Positions 1 through 9,649 of a DNA stretch of 64,000 nt are shown one piece after another. A program made the translations under genes and the position numbers. The DNA is taken from positions 1-64,000 of the forward strand of contig JALRMH010000064.1 of NCBI GenBank assembly GCA_026119935.1, written 5' to 3'. Source of the stretch: Endothia cerciana (Eukaryota; Ascomycota; Sordariomycetes; Diaporthales; Cryphonectriaceae). Position 1 is the first letter of the stretch. Each line of letters opens with the position of its first letter. The notes below the pieces were generated by a model. The model saw nothing but the letters and a program-made list of their open reading frames with translations, did no database searches and was not told where the DNA came from.

Positions 1-45
<45 letters not shown>

Positions 46-66
46 CCGCCCCCCCCCCCCCCCCCC
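1..66. repeat. poly-C tract at window edge
   Basis: Nearly uninterrupted cytosine run with only a few G interruptions. It lies inside the second intron of the bZIP gene that reads leftward out of the window, so it may be a real intronic homopolymer or an assembly edge. Confidence 0.9.
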
Positions 67-105
67 GCCCACCTGTTGGGGTGGGAAGGGTGTGACAGCA
101 CTTAC

Positions 106-734
106 GCAGCACGGTTCTGGGCCTTCCGCTTCGACTGGGCCGGCGTGAGGTCCTCCTCATCCGCCGAGTAGCCCTGCTTGCTGGTGCCCTCGCCGTCCCC
201 GCTGGGCTCGGCCTTGGTCTTGGCGTCTCCGTCCGGGACCTGCGGAGGCTCAACCACAGGGGCGGCAGGGTCGACATCCAAGCCGTGGTGCAGCTGGGGC
301 TGGGGCTGGGGCTGGGGCTGGGGCTCGGGCGTGGCCTGGGGCTCCGGCTGGGTTGGGGGCAGGGGCGGCGGCTGGGGCAGGTTCAGGTTGTCCGGCGGCG
401 TGTGAGGGAGCGGGTTGAAGCGCGCGCCGTGGTAGTGGAAGCGCGGGGGGAGATGATCAAAGCGCCGCAAGCCATCGCCCGGGAACTGCTCGTCCTGGTA
501 ATTCTGAGTCAGGGAGGGGTGAGCCCGAGTGCGTTCGACAGAAGAAACGGCCGCTGGTTGTTGAGGTGGGCTGGCAGAGCGCAGGACAGGCAAGACGAAA
601 GGGGGAGAGGAAGGAAGGAAGGAAGAAAGAAAGAAAGAAAGAAAGAAAAAAAGAAGAGAGCCGCATCGTGTCTACCGGCAAGGTACCTCTGGGCGGCGGC
701 GGCGGAGGAGGAGAACAAGAAGAAAACGAAGACG

Positions 735-800
<66 letters not shown>

Positions 801-997
801 AAGAGATGAGAAAGGGCTGTTCTTCTTACCGAGGACGACGCGGTGGTGAACTCGTCAGAGAGAGGCGGATAGCAGTGGGAGGGCGGCACGGGGATGCTGC
901 CCACCGGGTACTGGTTATAGGGCGGGGGAGGAGGAGCATTAGCAGTCCGGGCGGCCCAGTACGCCTCGTAGGCGTACTGCTCCTCCGAGAAATCCAT
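106..997 (-). CDS. AP-1-like (Yap/Pap1/Fcr3-type) bZIP transcription factor, 5' part
   Basis: Nuclear DNA-binding factor of the fungal AP-1-like bZIP class. Two exons are visible. Exon 1 (997-830) is 56 codons from an ATG, MDFSEEQYAYEAY, to donor GTAAGA. Exon 2 most simply runs 503-106, entered at an acceptor after CCCTGACTCAG and left at donor GTAAGT; its start is the less certain border. Exon 2 is rich in Pro and Gln, with a PQPQPQ run encoded by a GGGGCT hexamer array, and ends in LTPAQSKRKAQNRAA. That is the start of the bZIP basic region; in this family QRAFRERKERH follows directly after the splice point. The rest of the basic region and the leucine zipper lie beyond the left edge. Intron 1 holds a long (GAC)n array. 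The class is certain. The exact orthologue is not, so no symbol is given. Confidence 0.85.
604..655. repeat. GGAA/GAAA microsatellite in bZIP intron
   Basis: Purine tetranucleotide array of GGAA units passing into GAAA units. On the sense strand it is a pyrimidine tract upstream of the proposed acceptor of bZIP intron 1. Confidence 0.85.
735..800. repeat. (GAC)n microsatellite in bZIP intron
   Basis: About 21 uninterrupted GAC/ACG triplets. The array lies between donor 829-828 and the exon 2 acceptor of the bZIP gene, so it is intronic. If the intron were retained it would be read as a serine run. Confidence 0.9.
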
Positions 998-1318
998 CCT
1001 TGGGAGCTCACGGGGGACGTCACGGGGAAGCGTCGTGGTTGTTGGGAGCGGGGACCCGGCGGGATCCGCGCGACGGAGCAGGGTGGCCCGTCAAGGTGAG
1101 GGCGGCGAGGGCGGCGAGGGCGGCGGCGCCGGTGATGGTGACGACAGTTGGGTGTGTTGGTTTCAGGCAGGACCAAGATCAGGTGGTTGCAGGCGCTGAG
1201 GTGAGAAGAGGTGGTCCCAAGCCGTGATGACTGTGAGATCTGGAGAGGAGGATGAGATGATCTGGGGAAAGACTGAGTGGGACAGGTGGAGCGATGGCGG
1301 TTAGATATACCCGCTTAC

Positions 1319-1355
1319 TCCACACACACATACACGCGCACACACACAGGCACGC

Positions 1356-1395
<40 letters not shown>

Positions 1396-1400
1396 CACAC
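1319..1400. repeat. (CA)n microsatellite
   Basis: Long CA dinucleotide array with minor interruptions, followed by a GA-rich and poly-G stretch. It lies upstream of the bZIP start on that gene's far side. Confidence 0.9.
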
Positions 1401-1696
1401 AGAGAGAAGAGAGAGAGAGAGAGGGGGGGGGGGGAACCGGGGAGAGAGAGCCCCAGAGCCTGGCCTTGGGCCTGTCAGTCCATCAATCTGTCACCCAGCC
1501 GGTCCAGGGCTCCCCTCCTCGCCCCTCCTCCTCCCCAACAAACCGCCCATAAGGAAGATACAGCACCAACGGGTGGACCGCCCAGCTCAGTGCTGCTGTT
1601 GCAATAAGGTATGACGCTAGAAAGGCCATTTGCCGCCGTGCCATGCCTGCTACCGTGTAGTAGCAACAACGCTCTTGACAGCTCCTCGACCATCAT

Positions 1697-1702
1697 GCTG
1701 CT

Positions 1703-1747
<45 letters not shown>
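1697..1747. repeat. (CAG)n microsatellite
   Basis: About 15 CAG triplets. Read on the plus strand they give a glutamine run and on the minus strand a leucine run, but no flanking sequence supports a real protein on either strand. Confidence 0.85.
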
Positions 1748-1750
<3 letters not shown>

Positions 1751-3120
1751 CTTCTGCCAGCTCCCTGACCATCACATCATGATGCATGTCCATCACCAAA
1801 AGGCCACCTCCACGCCACCCGATCCCTCCCGCGTCCCGGGTTGGGGAAATGCTGCCCAACGCAACACAACAGGGACTCACCGGTCTCCTGTGCGCATTCC
1901 CCAATGTCCCGAGGGGAGGGTATCACGACGTTTTGTGTTGAGGAGGTGGCTCCACCCACGGGGCCCCGGATCCAGACCCGAAGCATCCAGACCAGACGCA
2001 TATCACCACGAGCGGCACGAGCGGGGGACGAGGGCAGTCATCCAGCCCGAGATTGGAGGACTCATGGTATGATTCCGGGACGCCTGCGGCAGGGCGACAT
2101 GCTGCAATGCAGGTTCTGCCCACCCGGCTCGCCGCTGGTGGCCATGCTGGGCTGGCGGGCTCGCTTGCGCCAGATATTGGGTGGCGGACAGGAAATGACA
2201 GGTCTCCGACGACAAGGGTGCGCGATATATCGGTTTTCCAGCCCTTCTGGCCCTTCTGGTCGACGCGCAGCGGGGGTGGTGCCATCCGTGCCGGGGTCCA
2301 GCCGAGATATTGCTTATCCCTCTCGCCCAACACGACCTTGTTGACGTGCCACAGCATCTCTCAGGCCGTGACCGCTCCAGTCACGTCAGCCCACCCACTC
2401 TACCCCCCCCCCCCGCGCCGCGGCTTGATGAGGGTCATCCCACCGACGCAACGCTGCAGGTGTGCTCACGTCGCAGCTCCCTGCACCCACAAAAAGGCGA
2501 GACGACACCCAAAACCCAATCATCTGCCTCTGATGGTTAATTGCCCGCAGGAGACCGTCGACGTGGCGCCGCCTCCGGAGGGGGGCCCTCGCGCGGCCTT
2601 GGGACGCGCGCCAACCCGCCTGCACTGTCTGGCTGTGGCTGCATGCCTGCTACCCTGGGCCGCGCCCGCGCGCGTGTGTGTCCTGTGTGTCATCGGCGCA
2701 GCTAGACGTGGGCGGGGGGGGGGGATTCAGACCGACCCGGCGTCTGCCGCCGTGCTTCTCGAAACATCTGTGAGATGTATCTCCTTTCCCGTGTTCGTCA
2801 GGACCCCAGCCCCGAACCCCATCTCCTCGTCCGTGCTGCTCTTTTTTTTTTCTTTCTTGTTCTTGTTTGTTTCTTGCTGGAAGCCGCCCAGGGCCAGTCT
2901 GGTCTCGTCGCCCTCCGCCGATGCTACAAGGTGAATACTGGGACCAGGAAGCCACCTCGCACACCCAACGAGGCTGGCTAGCCTTCACTGCTTCACATGT
3001 TAGCTTCACGATAACAACCTATCAGTTCCTTGGTATGCCACCGCCCTCCCGGGACATACCAGGTTCTGTCTGAGTCAGAACCTTGGGGCCGCAGGGAAAC
3101 CTCCCTGGCCAGGATAGCGG

Positions 3121-3156
3121 GCGATGTCCGGTGACAGGGCGATGTCCGGTGGCAGG
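3121..3156. repeat. 18-bp direct tandem repeat
   Basis: Two adjacent copies of an 18-bp unit starting GCGATGTCCGGTG, differing at one position. Non-coding. Confidence 0.8.
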
Positions 3157-4116
3157 GAAGGTACCAGGTATCTACATGTACATCAGGGAAAAGCAGGTCT
3201 CGGGTGAGGACGCGATCTCACCACTGGCTGCCTGCACGTCGCATCCCGGTGGCGCTGCCACCCTTATGTGCCGGGTCGCTGGTGTCTCGTCCCCCGCCAC
3301 GGCGACATTGGTGCGTACTTGTGTAGTACGGACGCGACACAGGTCCTGCCGGCCAGAGGGGATCCCAGCCGGGGAGCACGCCAGCCCGCCAGCTCGCCAG
3401 CTCGGCCGCAGGCTCCCCTGACCGCCATAATGCACGAGCATGCGCCTGCAACCTTTTGAGGCGGGCAGCCAGCGAGCCAGCCGGTGGTGGGTGGTATGAT
3501 CAGTCTCGACATTGCTTTGCAGACGCCAGCAGACGATGCAGGACCACGTATTCGGTGGTGTATCGGGCAATGCATTCGTCACAGTTTCAGGTGGGCCAGC
3601 TTGGCCGAGCGATCTAGCCCGTCTCCAGGCCCCGATTGCTCATCTCGTATCCTACTGAGCCTGCCTTCGGGTGCAGATCTCTGCGAGGTGTGTCTCTCTG
3701 CGGGCGCGGGACAGGTCCTTGCAGGAAAACATACGGCCTCGTTCAGGGAGTTTGATGGCGCCCGCCTCGCTCATTTTTCTCCTTTCCCCCGGCTCTCTCT
3801 CGAGTCGACAAGTCTGCCCTGCCGTGACCCGGTTCTCGGTCCCAAGCACACTGCCATTTCGCTGTATGCCGGCCCGACCACAGAGTTCAGGAAATACGGT
3901 GAGGATCCCGAAGGAGGTAATTACAACACAGCTGTCCCAGGGCGGTCTCTGCCTGTCTGTTATCGGGATCATACATCCCTGACCTGCTCCGCTGATCAGT
4001 TCAGTTATCGGTTTCACCCTTTTTTTCTTTTTATACGTCGAGCAATCACTGTGCACGACTTCCTTTCGAGTCGAGATGACAAGTCTGCAGTAAGATTTTC
4101 TCAAATTCGTAGCAAG

Positions 4117-4572
4117 CTGGTCCGAGGCTCTCCCGCCCCTCACAATTGTTACTTTCATAATCATGTTCGGAAGCTTTCCAGTTCCTCCAGAGAAATTTAG
4201 CAATCATAACCGGAGCCCTCCAGCTCCCCCAGAAAGAAAATTTTCGGTCATCATGTCCGAGGCTCTCCAACACCTCAAAAAGGAAAAAAAGGCAAGGAAA
4301 AAAAATGAATAAAAAATAAAAGAAAGGGGGGGTGGGATTAGGGATCGTGTCCGAAGCTCTCCAGTTCATCACAAGAGGCAAGGAAAAGGAAGAAGAAAAA
4401 AATGAGGGGGGGGGGGGATAAGGATATATACGAAGCTCTCCATTTTCCAAAATAAAAATAAAAAAGAAAAAAAAAAAAAAAAAAAAGAAAGAAGAAAGGG
4501 AAAATTAGGGATCGTGTCCGAAGCTCTCCAGTTCCTCAACCCTTAGCTACCATTTCCGAGGCTCTCCAGGCG
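4117..4572. repeat. degenerate tandem repeat, core TCCGAAGCTCTCCAGTTCC
   Basis: About eight copies of a roughly 20-bp core (variants of TCCGAAGCTCTCCAGTTCC) occur near 4121, 4165, 4211, 4255, 4349, 4431, 4517 and 4554. Spacers of about 40-100 bp are A-rich and differ in content. The longest shared unit adds GGATCGTG upstream, seen twice. It lies just downstream of the acyltransferase stop. No coding sense is apparent. Confidence 0.75.
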
Positions 4573-4670
4573 TGGATGGAACCCAGAGCAGAAACAATCA
4601 GCTGCCAATCCGGTATCCACCAGTGAAGGGTATCGATCCCTGAAGGGTATCGATCAGGGAGGTGTGTCCA

Positions 4671-6347
4671 TCAGCGGCGAAAGAGGTCCCTGTATGAAGG
4701 GTGTCCATCAAAGAAGCTGTCCAGCGCCACAGGGCGTCCATTAGTGACCCCCAGCGCGTCCGACAGCCACTTGGCGAACCTGACGCTCGGGGCGTCGAAA
4801 ACCCTCCAGTAGATATCTGCCAGCCAGACGCCGGTGACCAGCGTCAGGGCGAGCCCGGCAAGGCAGGACGGCAGCTTCGCGTAGCCGGCCGCCATCATGG
4901 CCGCCGAGAGCGGCTTGGACCAGGTGAAGGCGCACAGCCAGTGCACCAGGTACAGGCTGTAGCTGATGTCGCCGAGATAGAGCGCCGGCGCCGTGCTGAG
5001 CAGGCGCTGCAGCAGCGGCAGGCACTCGAGCGCGAGGACCGTCGCGAAGGCCGCCGCGGCGTGCATGAGGTGCATCTGGGTCACGGTGGGCACCTCGACG
5101 CGGGCGAGGTACCGGAACCCGACGCAGTGGCTGGGTTGCCCCGCGTAGGGCCAGGAGCCCAGGAAGAGGCCCGCGGCCAGCAGCAGGGCCGCGGAGGCGG
5201 TCCCCAGCAGCCGCCGTGACGGCTGCCCGGGCCAGGCCCCCGCCCTGGCGTGTCGGGCGTCGGCGAGGAGCATGCCCCCCAGGAACAGCAGCCCGGTCCA
5301 CTCGCCGATGAAGAGGCGGCCGGCGGCGGCGAGGATGATGGCGATCACCCGTGTCATCTTGCTCGTGCGCGAGAGCGCCAGGCAGACCACGATGACCAGG
5401 ACGGACCCTATGAGCATGGCGTCGAGGGACCAGAACTGGGGGAAGTAGTAGGGGGGGCGGCTGTCGGCCGGCTTGTCCATGAAGAAGAAGCCCCCCGCGC
5501 CCGTGTTGGCCCCCAGGGCCGTCTCCTCTACCCTGGGGATGGGCAGGTCCGTGCCGATGCCCCACATGAGCTGCCACCGGACCAGGAGCCAGCTCACGGC
5601 AGAGGCCGGGATGGCGGGGAGGAGGAGGCGCGAGGGCCTCCGGAAGATGCTCGAGGGCAGGCCCTCGAGGGCGCGGCGCGGCTGGCCCGCATGGATATGC
5701 TTGAGCGGGGCAGAGGCCATGGCGAAGCCGCTGACGACGCAGAAGAGGGCGGCGGCGAAGCTGGCGCTGGACATGACCTTGAGGAAGGGGAGCTGGACGT
5801 AGTGGTCGGGCCCCGGGCCCGCGTCGCCGTAGCAGCCGAAGTTCTCGGGGTAGTATTCCTCTGTCGCGTGCTGCATGACGATGATGAGGGCGGCGATGCC
5901 GCGGAGGCCGTTCATGTGGGAGGTCTCGCCCGGCTGGGTCGTCCTGGTGTGGCTGTGGCCAGACCTCCGGCTGATGAACGACGGCAGCAGCCACCACAGG
6001 CCGCGCCGCAGGGGCCGGCCCAGCTCCAGGTGGGCACCCGACCTGCCCAGCGCGATGTAGCCGGCGCCCTCGGGGTGGTACTGATTTAGTTCGTGGATGC
6101 CGCACGCGTACCGGGGCTCCTGGCCGGGCTCGGAGAGGCGCACCAGCACCACCTCGACGCCGTTGCTCAGCTTGACGTATTCAGGCGTGCCCTTGCCACC
6201 CATGGGTGCCCTCTTCTCGGGGTCCCCCAGGGGGTGGTCGTCATCAGAGCCCGACAGCTCGTTGTCATCCAGCAGGGCGACGCTCTCGGGAGGGGCGTGT
6301 GCCGCGCCCGCGGGGAAAGATACAGGAGAAGGAGGGGGTGCCATCAT
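4671..6347 (-). CDS. acyltransferase-3 family multi-pass membrane protein
   Basis: Predicted 558-residue integral membrane protein of the acyltransferase-3 (OafA-like) family, which moves acyl groups onto sugars, lipids or secondary metabolites; the substrate here is unknown. The domain begins near residue 145 with MNGLRGIAALIIVMQH, matching the family's N-terminal Arg and His motif. LFCVVSGFAMA follows, then about ten hydrophobic segments, and ISYSLYLVHW near the C terminus, another hallmark. A cytosolic-looking head of about 140 residues with an acidic SGSDDDHP stretch precedes the domain. The frame stays open upstream, but I start at the first of two adjacent ATGs (MMAPPPSP) because the region before it reads as non-coding leader. 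Single exon, no close neighbour. Family sure, specificity unknown. Confidence 0.88.
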   Translation of the reverse strand: MMAPPPSPVSFPAGAAHAPPESVALLDDNELSGSDDDHPLGDPEKRAPMGGKGTPEYVKLSNGVEVVLVRLSEPGQEPRYACGIHELNQYHPEGAGYIALGRSGAHLELGRPLRRGLWWLLPSFISRRSGHSHTRTTQPGETSHMNGLRGIAALIIVMQHATEEYYPENFGCYGDAGPGPDHYVQLPFLKVMSSASFAAALFCVVSGFAMASAPLKHIHAGQPRRALEGLPSSIFRRPSRLLLPAIPASAVSWLLVRWQLMWGIGTDLPIPRVEETALGANTGAGGFFFMDKPADSRPPYYFPQFWSLDAMLIGSVLVIVVCLALSRTSKMTRVIAIILAAAGRLFIGEWTGLLFLGGMLLADARHARAGAWPGQPSRRLLGTASAALLLAAGLFLGSWPYAGQPSHCVGFRYLARVEVPTVTQMHLMHAAAAFATVLALECLPLLQRLLSTAPALYLGDISYSLYLVHWLCAFTWSKPLSAAMMAAGYAKLPSCLAGLALTLVTGVWLADIYWRVFDAPSVRFAKWLSDALGVTNGRPVALDSFFDGHPSYRDLFRR

Positions 6348-8762
6348 GACGGGGACGTCCACACAGAGTCTGGCCCACCAAAGCCACACACAACAACAAA
6401 GGTTTGCTTTTATATTATAAGAGGGGAAAAGGTGGGAGGTGGTTGTTCCCTCGTCAGGTACAGAGCCAGAATGCTGCCTGTCTCCGTTGCGAGCTGGCGG
6501 TCTGTGGTCAGGACCGCAACAACGCCGAGGACATCGGGGGGGGGGGTTCTCACGCTCTTTATTACAGTACACCATTCCGCCCAGTGGCCGCCAGGAGGCT
6601 CATCGAAGGCTGCTCTACTACAGTAAGCAGCGTTGCTTCTCCCTTTGGGCATCATGCTAGCATCCCCTCCCTCCCTACTTAGGCATCAGAGACACTGGCC
6701 CGTGCAGCCTTGATTAAGGTCAGAAACCTGGGTGAGCCATTAAGACAATGCCGGATGTACCTCCCGTCACGCAGAAGTATATCAGAGAACGCCACAATGC
6801 CTTCGCCAATAAGCATTAAGGCAGCTGGAATGAGGTGCATGCTCACGTCCGAAGGCCGGAATATTCCGTTGTGCGAAAGGGGGGGGGGGTCTTCTCAGGT
6901 ACCTCATACTCATCATACCCACGAGATTGTGTCTGCAGTCTATTTTCGTGGCCGACGCTGACCGTCAAACCAGACCTGTATATTACACGCTATTCTTTGT
7001 CCCCACGGGGGGCCCCAAAATGCCTAACTAGTCGGACTAAGCCAGACGGGAGGTAGCAGGACACACGAAGCGGGATACCGGGTCGAAGGAAACAGTCCGA
7101 CCTGTCAAGGCTAAAATGATAAAATAAAATAAACCCGGGGAAGTCTTGACTAGCGGCTTACAAGGAGGTATCCCCCCGTCTTGGTCAGTGTACTTTGGAT
7201 GCATGTCTCACAATGTGAGACCCTCACCCACAACCGTACTGTGCCACAAAGTACCGGGCAGCCAGGCGTGATGGCCATGCGAGCCATCGGAGAGAAGAGG
7301 GTGCAAGGGAAGAAGTGAACAAGACGTGATGGTCTTCTGAGAATGTGTCCTGCATGGAGAGTCACGAAGCGTCGGCATTTCCTGAGAGACATCACTCGGT
7401 CAGATATATCAGCGCCTCGACGCATCTGGGGATCTTGTTCGGTTGAGAACGCAGTCACGGGTGGAAGGGGGCATCTCGAGCCTGCACGAGTCTGCTGGAA
7501 GGGGGCCGGCTCCTCATGGACGAGACTCGATCGTGCGGAGGTACTGCGGCGGCATTGACCGCACCAGCCATGTTTCTGTCGACCAGGAATGATAGCGTCA
7601 AGGAAGCGCTCCTGTCGCAGCGGGGAGAGAGGCCTCAACAAGACGAATCTCGCCCTGCATGATATCTTCGCCCCGATAGAGCTGACAGGCGTCACGGTTT
7701 TTCACAGTCATCCTCCACGCTGGACATCGCTTCAGCTCAGCCAAGGGAGCGATGCCTGGAAGGCTACTTTTCCGCAATACTCTTGACAGTGCACGCGGTC
7801 TGTTTTTTTCTTCTTCCTGTGTACATATACCTTCTCCTGCTTCATGTCTCGAGACCAGACGAGGCGGGGTCCGTCACCGTGGCGCCCATTTTGGGTGGGG
7901 GGGGGGGGGGGGTTTTGGTTTCTTTCTGTTCCTTTCTTTCTTTCTTTTTTTCCAAGGCCAGGTGCAGGGAACCGCCCTGCCGGCCTCCCTGGTGACCGTC
8001 TGAGCGTCCATCTCAGGCTGGATCACCAGTTGTGTAACTTCATCCCCTGCCAGAAGCACCAAAAGTACCACGGGAGAGATTTTCCCAGGGAACTCGCGGC
8101 ATGAGCAATATTCCTCGGCCGGGCTGCCCGAGCCCGCATCTGTCAAGTGAGAGCGCGCGAGTGGTTTTGTTGGAAGGAGGTGGTTGCGCAGTGTTGGCCG
8201 GAGTCACCGCGCTTCAAGACGGTCTCAACCTGTAACCCAGTCACCGCCTTGTGCCGGGACGGGCCATGCCTCTCCAGAACAACTGAGAGGTGAGAGGTAG
8301 AGGAGGGGGGTTGTCTCGGCGGCGATGCAAGGACGGTGAGGCGGGAAAGCTGTCCTGTGCAAGGTCTGCAGTTCGCCTGCTGTGGCGCTCCGCTTGATGG
8401 TGTTGATCGCCATATCACGGTCTCACCCAGCCAGCCGTTTATGACCTGTCAGTCTCGTAACATTTCTCACCAAGTCATGTCAGCCGCTTTTCAACACATA
8501 CCCCAGGCGTCCGGATATGCTGGGAAGGCCTGTTGGGAGAAGCGGGAGGGCCCCTTTGTCCTCCTGCGTCCTCGTTCTGCTGTCCCATGGGGTGTCATGA
8601 CACTGTAGCTATCGTGACGAGGAACCTCCTGAGGGCCATGATGTATTAGGGACAGCCAGCCCAGGTACGCCTCCTACTGGCCCTTTCGAGGGGTTTTTCT
8701 GCATCCTCCAGGGTGGCTCCCAGGATGTCCGTTTTGTCAGTTGGGGCGGTCGGGTGCCTGCA

Positions 8763-8789
8763 TGTGAATGTGAATGTGAATGTGAATGT
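8763..8789. repeat. (TGTGAA)n hexamer array
   Basis: Four tandem copies of a GTGAAT-type hexamer, non-coding. Confidence 0.8.
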
Positions 8790-9273
8790 AGCCTGTTGCC
8801 TGGTTGTTGAATGTCGTCTTGTTCCTGGGAAAACCCCAGAGGGGAGGAGTTGCACCTGCCCACCGCACCGTAGCTGCCAAACTTAACGGAGCGGCGTGGA
8901 TATAGCAGGCAAGCGCCTTCAGACTCTCATCTTTTTTTTTTTTTTTTTTCCTTTTTTTTTTCCCCTCTCCTCTCAAGCTGTCGTCCTCACCCTTCCGAGG
9001 CTCCCCTCCACTCCAGGCTCGACGGCGTGGTTTTTATTTCTTTCATTTTTTTAAAAAACAATTTTAAAAAAAAAGGGATACCTCTCATCGTCACCTGGTC
9101 ATCTGGTTTCACACGACATCAACCAGGTGAATGAGTGCCACCAACATTCTCTCTGCGGGCCCAGAAGTTCTTGTTCTATCCCCTGGACATGATCGTTTCC
9201 TAGGGCAGCAGAGGCATCCCCCAGGTATCTTTCCAGTTACGCCTCTATCCATCACAAGTCCACAAGTCAGGGG

Positions 9274-9319
9274 CAGTCACTGCCAGTCAGTCACTGCCAG
9301 CCAGTCACTGCCAGCCAGT
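9274..9319. repeat. triple CAGTCACTGCCAG direct repeat
   Basis: Three near-identical copies of a 13-14 bp unit, CAGTCACTGCCAG, in the presumed leader or promoter of the gene starting at 9650. Direct repeats upstream of a start can be protein-binding sites, but nothing more supports that here. Confidence 0.7.
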
Positions 9320-9649
9320 CAGAGAGGTGCCGTGGCCGTCACAGCTCAGCACTCGTGCCTTCTCCTCTCTACCTTGTCTCCAGCCACACCTGATCCTTCT
9401 CGCCTTTGGACCGCCTCCAGGGCTGAAGAAGCCGCCATCTCGTCCCTCTGGAGCTCGGGGCCCGGTTGCACAGCTGGCTGGCGAGTCCCTAGGAGACCGA
9501 CCGTCCGTCCCTCCTGCCACCAGGCGTACCTGGTACGACGACTGCAGAGGAGTAAGTTAGCAGCGCCGACCTTCCCTTCCGAGTGATTGCAGGCCCGAGT
9601 CTGATACAACAGAAAGAGCAGTACGGGTCCAAGCCTAGGAGCGAGAACT

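Larger units (their letters stand above)
998..4670. other. intergenic, bZIP upstream region and repeats
   Basis: No convincing coding region. It holds the bZIP promoter and leader, a (CA)n array, a (CAG)n array, an 18-bp direct repeat and a degenerate tandem repeat near 4.1-4.6 kb. Open frames of up to about 290 codons here run through homopolymers and have no recognisable domain. Confidence 0.6.
6348..9649. other. intergenic, no supported gene
   Basis: 3.3 kb holding the promoter side of the acyltransferase and the leader of the next gene. Scattered open frames, the longest about 180 codons on the minus strand at 7150-7695, have no recognisable domain. It contains poly-G at about 7895-7912, poly-T runs near 8932-8960, a TGTGAA hexamer array and short direct repeats upstream of the 9650 gene. 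Confidence 0.55.

Noticed and set aside
2053..2934. 293-codon plus-strand open frame
   Set aside because: Crosses poly-C and poly-T runs, has no domain and starts from no convincing context.
3484..4200. 238-codon plus-strand open frame with FFLFIRRAITVHDF
   Set aside because: Starts at a non-ATG codon and ends inside the degenerate tandem repeat; no family recognised.
5250..6089. 279-codon plus-strand open frame rich in Glu, Gly and Ala
   Set aside because: Antisense shadow of the acyltransferase gene, whose membrane pattern and motifs are clear.
7150..7695. 181-codon minus-strand open frame
   Set aside because: Composition without domain or membrane pattern; expected by chance in GC-rich DNA.
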